From: Bradyrhizobium ontarionense
GTDB lineage: Bacteria; Pseudomonadota; Alphaproteobacteria; Rhizobiales; Xanthobacteraceae
NCBI RefSeq assembly: GCF_021088345.1
Contig: NZ_CP088156.1
Location: 6,386,001-6,450,000 of the forward strand
Length of the DNA stretch: 64,000 nucleotides
Reading direction: 5' to 3'
The notes beneath the pieces were generated by a model, which was not told the DNA's origin, did no database searches, and was given only the letters and a program-made list of their open reading frames with translations. This document shows, piece after piece, positions 8,885 to 17,025 of this stretch (its first letter is position 1; each line of letters begins with the position of its first letter). Made by a program: the position numbers and the translations under genes.

Positions 8885-9255
8885 GCCTCTGCCTCGCTTC
8901 CGCCGGTGTCGTGAAGGCGCTGGCCCTGGCCAGCTTCACCCTGGCCTGGAGCCATTCGGTCGAGAAGACCGCGTGGCAGGAGGACTGGCGTGTCACGCCG
9001 GATGGTCTCGAACTGGCGCAGGCGCGCGTCAAAGGCTCGGGTGCCGGCATGGAGCCGCCGCCGGAGGCGCGGCTGGTCGACGGCTGGTTCCAGTGGCAGC
9101 CGCAGCGCGCGCCGCTGTCGCGGCTCGTGCTCGCAAATTCCGGCGCGGCCGGCGAGTGGCGGGTCTGTGGCGACGGGCAATGCCGGACGCTCTCGGAGAT
9201 CTTCGGTCACGATATCGGCGTCGCGACGATCACGATGAGCGTCTGCAACGAATAA
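8881..9255 (+). CDS. DUF1850 protein, TAXI-TRAP partner
   Basis: A protein of about 124 residues whose frame enters the end of the permease gene. A TTG at 8881 overlaps the permease TGA (TTGA), which favours coupled translation; GTG at 8842 is the alternative. The core FTLAWSHSVEKTAWQEDW and the later PLSRLVLANSG match DUF1850 proteins, which are regularly found beside TAXI-TRAP permeases. A hydrophobic N-terminus (VVKALALASFTLAW) suggests export or membrane attachment. Its molecular role in transport is not established. Confidence 0.82.
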   Translation: MSLCLASAGVVKALALASFTLAWSHSVEKTAWQEDWRVTPDGLELAQARVKGSGAGMEPPPEARLVDGWFQWQPQRAPLSRLVLANSGAAGEWRVCGDGQCRTLSEIFGHDIGVATITMSVCNE

Positions 9256-9291
9256 CCAACAGATCAAAACGAACAAGTCAGGGAGGACGCG

Positions 9292-10092
9292 ATGGATCGT
9301 CTCGAGGGCAAGGTGGCGCTGGTGGTCGGCGCCGGGTCGATCGGGCCGGGCTGGGGCAACGGCAAGGCGACGGCCGTGACTTTCGCGCGGCAGGGCGCCA
9401 AGGTGTTCTGCGTCGACCGCAATGGAGAGGCGGCGGCCGAGACCGCTTCGATCATTTCAGGCGAGGGTGGGCAGGCCGAGGCGTTCACCGCCGACGTCTC
9501 CAAGGCCGCCGAGGTCGAGGCGATGGTGAAGGCCTGTCTCACGGCCTATGGCCGTGTCGACGTGCTCGACAACAATGTCGGCATCGCCGAGATGGGCAGC
9601 GTCGTCGATATCGAGGAAGCCGAGTGGGACCGCGTGTTCGCGGTCAACCTGAAGAGCGCCTATCTCGCCATGAAGCACGTCATTCCCGTGATGATCGGGC
9701 AGGGCGGCGGTTCCATCATCAACATCTCCTCGGTTGCCTCGATCCGCCAGGTCGGCATCTCCTATGTCAGCTACGGTGCCAGCAAGGCGGCGATGAACCA
9801 GATGACGCGAACCACCGCGGTCGAGTTCGCGTCGAAGCACGTGCGCGTCAATGCGATCCTGCCCGGACTGATGAAGACCCCGATGGTCGAGCATTCCGCC
9901 GGGCTCGCCGCGAGCTATGCCGAGGGCGACGTCGCGGAGATGTGGCGCAAGCGCGACGCGCAGGTACCGATGGGGCACATGGGTGACGCCTTCGACGTCG
10001 CCAATGCCGCCTTGTTCCTCGCCTCCGACGAGTCGCGCTACGTCACCGGCACCATGCTCGTGGTCGACGGCGGGCTCACGTGCCGCAGCTAG
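9292..10092 (+). CDS. SDR-family oxidoreductase
   Basis: A 266-residue classical short-chain dehydrogenase/reductase starting after AGGGAGGACGCG. The dinucleotide-binding loop is a variant, GAGSIGPGWGNG (residues 13-24), in place of TGxxxGIG. The NNVG motif (94-97), Asn119, Ser146/147, Tyr161 and Lys165 complete the catalytic set, and it ends in the usual VDGGLT. Asp42 after the second strand suggests NAD preference. It sits 36 bp after the DUF1850 gene, so it may share the TRAP transcript and could oxidise the imported compound; that is inference only. Confidence 0.92.
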   Translation: MDRLEGKVALVVGAGSIGPGWGNGKATAVTFARQGAKVFCVDRNGEAAAETASIISGEGGQAEAFTADVSKAAEVEAMVKACLTAYGRVDVLDNNVGIAEMGSVVDIEEAEWDRVFAVNLKSAYLAMKHVIPVMIGQGGGSIINISSVASIRQVGISYVSYGASKAAMNQMTRTTAVEFASKHVRVNAILPGLMKTPMVEHSAGLAASYAEGDVAEMWRKRDAQVPMGHMGDAFDVANAALFLASDESRYVTGTMLVVDGGLTCRS

Positions 10093-10162
10093 GTCGACCC
10101 AATTGCATCGCGGTGCGGCCTGCGTCATATCCGTGCGGGGGCGCTTTCATCGGGACCTGACG

Positions 10163-10933
10163 ATGCAGCAATGTCGCTTTGGGGCGGTCATCCTGGCCAT
10201 GCTGACCGCTTGGTGTGCCCTGCTCGCGGTGGAGGCGCATGCCATCGGCGCGACCGAGCCGGCAAAGGAGCCGGTGGTGGACGCCAGCGCCTGCATGGCC
10301 GCGTCCGAGGCCCGTGACGCCGACAAGGTGCTCACGGAGTGCGGGGCGCTGATCGACAACACGAAGGTTGCCAGGAGCGATCGCATCAATGCGCTGATCG
10401 CGCGGGCCTCGATCCTGATCACAAAGGGCGAGGCTGATCGCGCCATTGCCGATTACGACGTCGCGCTGCAGCTCGATCCGACGCTTGCCGACATCTTCAA
10501 CGCGCGCGGCGAGCTGCGTCGGAAGAAGGGCGATCGTCCCAGGGCGTTGGCCGACTTCGCCACGGCGCTGCGGCTCAATCCGGATCACGCCAGTGCGCGC
10601 AGCAACTATCATGCGCTCGCCGTCGAACTCGAGCGCCTCGGCGCCCAGATGGCGGTCGCCGGCCGGCCGAGCTTCAATTGCGCGACTGTGCGGCGTGCCG
10701 TCGAGAAGGCAATCTGCGCCGATCCCGAGCTCGCCAATCTCGATCGCGAGATCGACGGCTCGCAGGCTCGGGTGGTGCGTGAGGCCGGCAGCGCCGCCGC
10801 CGCCCGCGGCCTGCAGCGCGAGCAGGACGCCTTCATCGCGCGGCGCAATGCCGAATTCGGTCGCGCCGGCTACGATCTCAAGAAGGCGATGCAGGACCGC
10901 CTGCGGCGGCTGAACGGCGCGGACGGCTATTGA
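10163..10933 (+). CDS. Secreted TPR protein with LprI-like C-terminus (copy 1)
   Basis: A 256-residue exported protein. The ATG at 10163 gives a signal peptide ending in VEAHA. Residues about 40-160 form TPR-type helical pairs (ADRAIADYDVALQLDP, RPRALADFATALRLNP). The C-terminal 85 residues begin FNCATVRRAVEKAICADPEL and follow the LprI/DUF1311 pattern: Cys, Glu, Ile-Cys-Ala-Asp-Pro, Leu-Asp. Proteins with that domain include periplasmic lysozyme inhibitors. The same architecture repeats in the next gene 108 bp downstream, so the pair arose by duplication. A role in protecting or monitoring the envelope is possible but unproven. Confidence 0.85.
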   Translation: MQQCRFGAVILAMLTAWCALLAVEAHAIGATEPAKEPVVDASACMAASEARDADKVLTECGALIDNTKVARSDRINALIARASILITKGEADRAIADYDVALQLDPTLADIFNARGELRRKKGDRPRALADFATALRLNPDHASARSNYHALAVELERLGAQMAVAGRPSFNCATVRRAVEKAICADPELANLDREIDGSQARVVREAGSAAAARGLQREQDAFIARRNAEFGRAGYDLKKAMQDRLRRLNGADGY

Positions 10934-11041
10934 TCGTCGGCCGCGGGGCTTGAACCCGGTTCGGGTCGGTGACGACAACGGGAGAGAGCAGCGTTTCTCA
11001 ACCCGTACCGCTCGAAGACCCCAGCCGCAAAGTCCACGACG

Positions 11042-12436
11042 ATGCATACTTCGATCCAGTCGATTCCGACCTGCCAATCTTACCGCGCATCCGCCCGCGT
11101 GCTCCGTCTCGCAGCCGGCCTTGTCCTCGGCCTGGGAGCGTGCCCCGTCTTGGCCGCGGACACGGAATGCGCAGCCGGCAGCAAGGCGCCGCCCGCCGAG
11201 CTGATCGCCGCCTGCACGGCGGCGATCGAGCAGGCGGCGAGTTCGCCGAAGGATCAATCCGCCGCCCTGGTCGGCCGTGCCGACGCCCATGCCCGCACGT
11301 CGGGCGGTTTGACCCTGGCGCTGAAGGATCTCGACCGCGCCGTCGCGCTCGACGGCCGCAATGCGCGCGCCTATCGGCTGCGTGGCGATCTCATGCGCGA
11401 GGCGGGCGGCGACCAGGCCAAGGCGGCGGCCGATCTGAGCATGGCGATTTCGCTGAATCCGGACGATGCCGAAGCGTTCGAGCTGCGCGGCGTGGTCTAC
11501 ACCGGCCAGCGCCGGCTCGACCGCGCTGTCGCCGACTATGACCAGGCGATCCGCCTGAAACCGGATTACGCCCAGGCCTATGCCGATCGCGGCGTGGCGT
11601 TCTATCTGCGCGGAGACAACGAGAAGGCGGTGCGCGACTACGACGAAGCGATCCGGCTCGATCCCGATCGGCCGCGCACTTTCACCAACCGCGCGGCCGC
11701 CTACAAGAAGCTCGGCCAGATGGACAAGGCGCTCGCCGATGACGACGAGGCGATCCGGCGTGATCCGAAGGTGCCGGAATATTTCGACAATCGCGGCCTC
11801 ACCTATGCTGCGCTGGGCGACTACGACAAGGCGATCGCCGACTACGATCAGGCGATCAGGTTGCAGCCGCGTCCGAACTTTCTGACCAATCGCGGCGATT
11901 CCCATCAGTTCAAGAACGAGCTCGGGGCGGCGCTGAGCGACTACGATGCGGCGCTGCGCCTCGATCCGGATTTCGCGCTCACCTATAACAACCGGGCCGT
12001 GCTGTTCAAGAAGATGGGCGAGCGCGCCAAGGCGCTGGCGGATTACGAGGCCGCGCTGCGCCTCGATCCCGGCAACGAGAATGCCGCCGCCGGCCGCCGC
12101 GTCATGCTGGCCGAGATCAAGAAGTTCGGCGCCCAGATGCCGCAGCCGCTGAATGCGCCTTCGGAGAGGAGCGGCCCGTCGTTCGATTGCGCCACGGCTG
12201 CGCGCGAGGTTGAGAAGGTAATCTGTGCCGATCCACAGCTCGCGGTGCTCGATCTCGCCGTCGCCGAGAGCTATGGCCGCTTGCTGAAGTCGTCCCGTGG
12301 CCGCGCCGCCGCGGAGCTGCGCAGCACGCAGCGCGATTTCGTCGCCGCGCGCAACGCCACGTTCGGCAAGCCGGGCTACGACCTTCGTCTAGCCCTGCAG
12401 CGCCGCTTGGACACGCTGCGCGACGCAGCGCATTGA
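11042..12436 (+). CDS. Secreted TPR protein with LprI-like C-terminus (copy 2)
   Basis: A 464-residue paralogue of the preceding gene. After a signal peptide (VLRLAAGLVLGLGACPVLAA) come about eight TPR units, each with the recurring pattern Ala-x-x-Asp-Tyr-Asp-x-Ala-Ile-Arg-Leu-Asp-Pro (for example RAVADYDQAIRLKP, KAVRDYDEAIRLDP). The tail starts FDCATAAREVEKVICADPQL and matches the LprI/DUF1311 Cys pattern with LDLAVAESYGRLL. It has roughly twice the TPR units of copy 1, so the repeat array expanded after duplication. Predicted periplasmic. No motif shows an enzymatic activity. Confidence 0.87.
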   Translation: MHTSIQSIPTCQSYRASARVLRLAAGLVLGLGACPVLAADTECAAGSKAPPAELIAACTAAIEQAASSPKDQSAALVGRADAHARTSGGLTLALKDLDRAVALDGRNARAYRLRGDLMREAGGDQAKAAADLSMAISLNPDDAEAFELRGVVYTGQRRLDRAVADYDQAIRLKPDYAQAYADRGVAFYLRGDNEKAVRDYDEAIRLDPDRPRTFTNRAAAYKKLGQMDKALADDDEAIRRDPKVPEYFDNRGLTYAALGDYDKAIADYDQAIRLQPRPNFLTNRGDSHQFKNELGAALSDYDAALRLDPDFALTYNNRAVLFKKMGERAKALADYEAALRLDPGNENAAAGRRVMLAEIKKFGAQMPQPLNAPSERSGPSFDCATAAREVEKVICADPQLAVLDLAVAESYGRLLKSSRGRAAAELRSTQRDFVAARNATFGKPGYDLRLALQRRLDTLRDAAH

Positions 12437-12471
12437 TCCGGCCTGGAAAATGGCCGGGCCCAAGGTCGCTC

Positions 12472-12485
12472 CTGATCTGGATCAA
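12472..12485 (+). promoter_or_regulatory. FNR/FixK-like box upstream of the propionyl-CoA synthetase gene
   Basis: CTGAT-CTGG-ATCAA matches the TTGAT-N4-ATCAA consensus of FNR/FixK-family activators at nine of ten positions. It lies 74 bp before the synthetase ATG, a distance compatible with activation. No transcription start was determined. Confidence 0.5.
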
Positions 12486-12558
12486 TTCATGACGGCTTGA
12501 ACTGTCGCTTTGTCCCGTGACAATAGTCGGGAATAAACACAGATCTTGGGGAAACGTC

Positions 12559-14463
12559 ATGAGCGCTGCGAGCAGCTATCACGAGGTCCATGCACGGTCG
12601 CTGCGGGACCCTGAGGGGTTCTGGGCCGAGGCCGCGCGCGCGATCGACTGGATCGAGCCAGCCAAAAAGATATTCGATCCCACGATGGGCGCGTATGGCC
12701 GCTGGTTCGTCGGTGGCGTCGTCAACACCTGCTACAATGCGCTCGATCGTCATGTGGCTGCCGGCCGCGGCGCGCAGCTGGCGTTGATCCACGATTCGCC
12801 GCTCACCAACACCGTCACCCGGCTTACCTATGCCGAGATGCTGAAGGAGGTGCAGACGCTCGCCGCGATCATGCAGGATTTCGGCGTCGTCAAGGGCGAT
12901 CGCGTCGTCCTCTATATGCCGATGGTGCCCGAAGCGATGGTCGCGATGCTGGCCTGCGCGCGCATCGGCGCCGTGCATTCGGTTGTGTTCGGCGGCTTCG
13001 CCGCCAAGGAGCTCGCGACCCGCATCGACGACGCGACGCCGAAGCTGGTGCTGTCGGCGAGCTGCGGCATCGAGCCCGGCCGCATCGTGCAGTACAAGCC
13101 GCTGCTCGACCAGGCGATCGAGCTCTCGGACAAGCGCCCGCAGGCCTGCATCATCCTGCAGCGGCCCGAGCATGTCTGCGAGCTGAAGCCCGGCCGCGAC
13201 TACGACTGGGCAGCGCTGCGCAAATCCGCGCTCGCCAACGGCAAGCTCGCGCCCTGCGTGCCGGTGCTGGCGACCGATCCGCTCTACATCCTCTACACCT
13301 CCGGCACGACCGGCCTGCCGAAGGGCGTGGTGCGCGACAATGGCGGTCATCTCGTCGCGCTGAAATGGTCGATGGAAAATCTCTACGGCATCAAGCCGGG
13401 CGAGGTCTGGTGGTGCGGCTCGGACATCGGCTGGGTGGTCGGCCACAGCTACATCATCTACGGCCCGCTGATCCACGGCGCGACATCGCTGATGTATGAG
13501 GGCAAGCCGGTCGGCACGCCCGATGCCGGCGCGTTCTGGCGCGTCATCGCCGAGCACAAGGCGGTGGCGCTGTTCACGGCGCCGACGGCGTTTCGTGCCA
13601 TCCGCAAGGAGGACCCCGAAGGCACCTTGCTGCGCAAGTATGATCTGTCGCAGTTCCGCACGCTGTTCCTGGCCGGCGAGCGCGCCGATCCGCCGACGGT
13701 GGAATGGGCCGAGCAGCAGCTCAAGGTGCCGGTGATCGATCATTGGTGGCAGACCGAGACCGGCTGGTGCATCGCCGGCAATCCGGTCGGCCTCGGGTTG
13801 CTGCCGGTCAAGCATGGCTCGCCGACGGTGCCGATGCCGGGTTATCAGGTCGATATCGTCGACGAGGCCGCCAGGCCCGTTCCGGTCAACACGATGGGCT
13901 CGATCGTGATCAAGCTGCCGATGCCGCCGGGCTGCCTGCCGACCCTGTGGCAGCAGGAGGATCGCTTCAAGGACTCCTATCTCAGCGAATTCCCCGGCTA
14001 CTACAAGACATCGGACGCCGGCTACAAGGACGAGGACGGCTACGTCTTCGTGATGGGCCGCACCGACGACATCATCAATGTCGCGGGCCACAGGCTCTCG
14101 ACCGGCGGCATGGAGGAGATCCTCGCCTCGCACCCCGACGTCGCCGAATGCGCCGTGCTCGGCATCAAGGATGCGATCAAGGGCGAGGTGCCCTGCGGCT
14201 TCCTCGTGCTCAAGGCCGGCGTGTCGCGCAGTCCCTCGACGATCGAGAAGGAGATCGTGGCGCTGGTGCGTGACAAGCTCGGTCCCGTCGCCGCGTTCAA
14301 GCTGGCGATCACGGTCGGCCGGCTGCCGAAGACGCGGTCGGGCAAGATCCTGCGCGGCACGATCAAGAAGATCGCCGACGGCGAGCAATGGAGCATGCCG
14401 GCCACGATCGAGGATCCCAAGGTGCTCGACGAGATCGGCGAGGCGCTGAAGAGCCGCGTCTGA
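12559..14463 (+). CDS. prpE: Propionyl-CoA synthetase / short-chain acyl-CoA synthetase
   Basis: A 634-residue AMP-forming ligase. The ATG at 12559 follows TTGGGGAAACGTC. The N-terminus (YHEVHARSLRDPEGFWAEAA) is that of the acetyl-/propionyl-CoA synthetase group. The phosphate loop is YTSGTTGLPKG; WWQTETGW is the A5 motif, and the C-terminal lysine loop reads PKTRSGKILRG. VVRDNGGHLVALKWSM follows the loop as in PrpE. It makes propionyl-CoA (or acetyl-CoA) from the free acid, ATP and CoA, feeding the methylmalonyl or methylcitrate route. The possible FixK-type box upstream suggests control by oxygen supply. Confidence 0.88.
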   Translation: MSAASSYHEVHARSLRDPEGFWAEAARAIDWIEPAKKIFDPTMGAYGRWFVGGVVNTCYNALDRHVAAGRGAQLALIHDSPLTNTVTRLTYAEMLKEVQTLAAIMQDFGVVKGDRVVLYMPMVPEAMVAMLACARIGAVHSVVFGGFAAKELATRIDDATPKLVLSASCGIEPGRIVQYKPLLDQAIELSDKRPQACIILQRPEHVCELKPGRDYDWAALRKSALANGKLAPCVPVLATDPLYILYTSGTTGLPKGVVRDNGGHLVALKWSMENLYGIKPGEVWWCGSDIGWVVGHSYIIYGPLIHGATSLMYEGKPVGTPDAGAFWRVIAEHKAVALFTAPTAFRAIRKEDPEGTLLRKYDLSQFRTLFLAGERADPPTVEWAEQQLKVPVIDHWWQTETGWCIAGNPVGLGLLPVKHGSPTVPMPGYQVDIVDEAARPVPVNTMGSIVIKLPMPPGCLPTLWQQEDRFKDSYLSEFPGYYKTSDAGYKDEDGYVFVMGRTDDIINVAGHRLSTGGMEEILASHPDVAECAVLGIKDAIKGEVPCGFLVLKAGVSRSPSTIEKEIVALVRDKLGPVAAFKLAITVGRLPKTRSGKILRGTIKKIADGEQWSMPATIEDPKVLDEIGEALKSRV

Positions 14464-14563
14464 CGCGCGGGGCACAAGGTATGGGCGCGCCCGGTCTTGA
14501 CCCGGGCCTCCATTATCGTCAAGCAACGGCTGAGAAAGCCTGTATGACGAAATGGAACCTGTG

Positions 14564-14836
14564 ATGCGACAGACCTCCGCCCGCCTCGCTTTGGTGCTGA
14601 CGGCCGTGCTTTCGCTCACGGCCTGCGCCGCCCGCAACCAGGCGCCGGCGGTGGCGGTTGGCGACAATGACGACGATGCCGTCTGCCGGGCCGGAGGCAA
14701 GACCGCGCCGGGCTCGGCGGAGTATGTCGCCTGTCGCAAGGATCGCGACGTGCAGCGGCAACGCGCCGAAGCGCGCGCCGATCGCAGGCAGCGCGACCTC
14801 GGCGAATTCATGCTCAATCACCCCGATAGGCCCTGA
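14564..14836 (+). CDS. Small putative lipoprotein
   Basis: A 90-residue protein. The signal peptide ends in a lipobox, LSLTAC, with the cysteine at about residue 21, so the mature protein should be lipid-anchored. The rest is charged (DVQRQRAEARADRRQRDLGEF), probably helical, with a pair of cysteines in AVCRAGG and YVACRKD. An ATG at 14552 would add four residues. No family is recognised. It stands between the acyl-CoA synthetase and OmpW genes on the same strand. Confidence 0.7.
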   Translation: MRQTSARLALVLTAVLSLTACAARNQAPAVAVGDNDDDAVCRAGGKTAPGSAEYVACRKDRDVQRQRAEARADRRQRDLGEFMLNHPDRP

Positions 14837-14913
14837 GCGCTCCTGCAACCGCATCTCATCGAACGTGGCTTCAGTGCAACAGTCGCGTGACATCGGTGCT
14901 GCAACCGTGCCGA

Positions 14914-14927
14914 TTGATTGAGATCAA
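14914..14927 (+). promoter_or_regulatory. Perfect FNR/FixK-type box upstream of ompW
   Basis: TTGAT-TGAG-ATCAA is an exact match to the TTGAT-N4-ATCAA dyad bound by FNR, FixK and related CRP-fold regulators. Its centre lies about 102 bp before the ompW ATG, leaving room for a promoter and leader. OmpW of enterics is oxygen-controlled through FNR/ArcA, which makes the site plausible. Confidence 0.65.
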
Positions 14928-15022
14928 ATCCAAGCGGATGGCGTCCCTGCCACACCTGTGACCGCAAGGCGCGGCTGTTGCCCGCGCGCAAGTGAAGCTC
15001 AAGGGTGGTTATGGGGACCTCG

Positions 15023-15754
15023 ATGAACAGAATGCTGAAACTCTCGTCGTCGCTGCTGGTGCTGGCGGCGGTCTGCGGAGCCATGGGCTCTGCGCAAGCA
15101 GCCGATCTGCAGGCGGCGCCGGTCTACACCAAGGCGCCCGTGGTTGAGGCCTGGAATCCCTGGATGATCCGCGTCCGCGCGCTTGGCGTGCTGCCGGATG
15201 CGGGCGGCTCCACCGTGAACGTCGCCGGCGTGCCGGCGCTGTCGTCGCCGAATTCGGGCCTGAAGATCTCCAACACGGTCGTGCCGGAGCTCGACATCAG
15301 CTACTTCTTCACCAAGAACATCGCGGCCGAACTGATTCTCGGGGTCACCCGCCACTCGATCAGCGGCACGGGCACGCTGGACGGCCTCAATGTCGGCAAG
15401 GCCTGGCTGCTGCCGCCGACCTTGACGCTGCAATATCACTTCACCGATTTCGGCGCCTTCAAGCCGTATGTCGGCGCCGGCGTGAACTACACGGTCTTCT
15501 TCAGCCAGAGCGCATCCAATCAGGTGTTCAACGGTCTCGCGGTGACCAACCTGCACATCTCGAACCAGTGGGGCGCCGCCGTCCAGTTCGGCTTCGACTA
15601 CATGCTCGACCGGCATTGGGGTCTGAACGTCGACGTCAAGAAGTTGTGGCTGCAGCCGAACTATTCGGCGACCGTCAACGGCGCCATTCCCATCACGGGC
15701 CGCGCCAACATCGACCCCTGGCTGGTCGGCGCCGGCGTCACCTACAAGTTCTGA
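15023..15754 (+). CDS. ompW: OmpW-family outer membrane protein
   Basis: A 243-residue eight-strand beta-barrel protein. The ATG at 15023 has GGGGAC six bases upstream; a GTG at 15005 is less likely. The signal peptide ends MGSAQAAD. Family marks are the early WMIRVRALGVLPD strand, VPELDISYFFTKNIAAELILG, the TLTLQYHF strand, FKPYVGAGVNYT, and the C-terminal DPWLVGAGVTYKF with terminal Phe needed for barrel assembly. OmpW proteins form narrow hydrophobic channels and respond to oxygen, iron and stress. The FNR-type box upstream fits. Confidence 0.92.
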   Translation: MNRMLKLSSSLLVLAAVCGAMGSAQAADLQAAPVYTKAPVVEAWNPWMIRVRALGVLPDAGGSTVNVAGVPALSSPNSGLKISNTVVPELDISYFFTKNIAAELILGVTRHSISGTGTLDGLNVGKAWLLPPTLTLQYHFTDFGAFKPYVGAGVNYTVFFSQSASNQVFNGLAVTNLHISNQWGAAVQFGFDYMLDRHWGLNVDVKKLWLQPNYSATVNGAIPITGRANIDPWLVGAGVTYKF

Positions 15755-15777
15755 CCGGCGTTTTCTCCCGAGACTGC

Positions 15778-15808
15778 ATGGCGCCGGCATCCCCGGCGCC
15801 ATTTTTTT
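15778..15808 (+). terminator. Rho-independent terminator after ompW
   Basis: A 10-bp perfect stem (ATGGCGCCGG / CCGGCGCCAT) with a five-base loop, followed by six T residues, starts 24 bp after the ompW stop. Confidence 0.9.
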
Positions 15809-15882
15809 GAGGGAGCTATCTGTCCCGGCTCGAGGCCGGGGCAATGGGGCGTGACGAGCGCGTCTCGCGCCTCCTCACCGCT

Positions 15883-16007
15883 GTCGTCCCGGCGAACGCC
15901 GGGACCCATACGCTGCAGCGGGAGTAGGGAACGGAAGGCTTAGTCACAGCCAGCTCTGGCTCCAATGCGATCCTGTGGCTATGGGTCCCCGCGTTCGCGG
16001 GGACGAC
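15883..16007. repeat. Interspersed palindromic repeat, family B, copy 1
   Basis: GTCGTCCCGGCGAACGCCGG at the left and CGCGTTCGCGGGGACGAC at the right form an inverted repeat around about 80 bp that includes CCTGTGGCTATGGGTCCC. A diverged copy is at 53136-53264 and a fragment at 48583-48618. I recognise the family from Bradyrhizobium intergenic DNA. It lies between convergent ompW and trcR, in 300 bp that otherwise hold only the ompW terminator. Confidence 0.85.
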
Positions 16008-16062
16008 ACCGAGTTGTCTCGCGCACCGGTGACGATCGAGAGAGATGGACGAGGAGCGAGGA

Positions 16063-16755
16063 CTACTCCTCGTCGTCGTGCTTCTTGCCGCCGATGGTCT
16101 TGAGCTTGGCGAACACGGCGTCGACGTTGAGGTCGTCGTGGTCGCGTCCCGCCGGCTCGTACTCGTCCTTGCGGGTGGTCTCGGAGGCCGGCAGCAGGGT
16201 GGCGCCGCTGTACTGGGCGTCGAGCGGCTTTTCCTTGGCGGCCCGCTGCACCTCGAAGTCGAGCTCGATCTGCGAGCACAGGCCGAGCGTCACCGGATCC
16301 ATCGGCGTCAGCGTCTGCGCGTTCCAGTGGGTGCGGTCGCGCACGCTGGCGATCGTGCTCTTGGTGGTGCCGACGAGGCGCATGATCGAGGCGTCCTTCA
16401 GCTCGGGATGGTTGCGCACCAGCCAGAGGATGGCGCTCGGGCGCTCGTGGCGGCGCGACACCGGGGTGTAGCGGGGGCCCTTGCGCTTGGCCTGCGCCGG
16501 CAGCACGACCTTGCTCTCCTGCAGCCTCAGCCGGTAATTCGGGTCGCGCTCGCCCTTTTCGATCTCCTCACGGGTGAGCTGTCCGGTCGAAATCGGGTCC
16601 ATCCCCTTGATGCCCTGGGCAGCGTCGCCGTCGGCAATCGCGCGCACTTCGAGCGGGTGCATCTTGGTAAAATCGGCGACCTGGTCGAAGCTCAGCGCGG
16701 TATTGTCGACCAGCCACACGGCAGTTGCCTTCGGCATCAGCGGGGCGTTGCTCAT
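16063..16755 (-). CDS. trcR: Cell-cycle transcriptional regulator TrcR (DUF1013)
   Basis: A 230-residue cytoplasmic protein starting after AAGGAGATTTGCC. The sequence MPKATAVWLVDNTALSFDQVADF and the central block SAILWLVRNHPELKDASIMRL are those of DUF1013, conserved in Alphaproteobacteria. In Caulobacter the family member TrcR associates with RNA polymerase and cell-cycle promoters. A helix-turn-helix-like segment is seen at KDASIMRLVGTTKSTIASVR. The acidic/basic tail KTIGGKKHDDEE is normal for the family. It is divergent from ispH with 270 bp between start codons. Confidence 0.9.
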   Translation of the reverse strand: MSNAPLMPKATAVWLVDNTALSFDQVADFTKMHPLEVRAIADGDAAQGIKGMDPISTGQLTREEIEKGERDPNYRLRLQESKVVLPAQAKRKGPRYTPVSRRHERPSAILWLVRNHPELKDASIMRLVGTTKSTIASVRDRTHWNAQTLTPMDPVTLGLCSQIELDFEVQRAAKEKPLDAQYSGATLLPASETTRKDEYEPAGRDHDDLNVDAVFAKLKTIGGKKHDDEE

Positions 16756-17025
16756 GGCAAATCTCCTTTGTGCTCCGCCCCTCTGCCTTGGAGGCGAAAC
16801 CTGCGGTCATCGACGATGACGGGAATTGGCCCTATATAAGCCGCCCGGGGGGCGTGGCGCAATGGCCTCAAGAAACGGCCTTGACAGCGCTCGAAAGCAG
16901 TCCCAAGTCCTATCCAAACGGGTCCTACGGAAACCAGTCCTGGCCCTGAGCCATCGCGTATCGACCACCCCCACTTGCCGGCTAGGGGGTCTCAGGTCGC
17001 CGAAACAGCCGCACAGATCAGCTTC

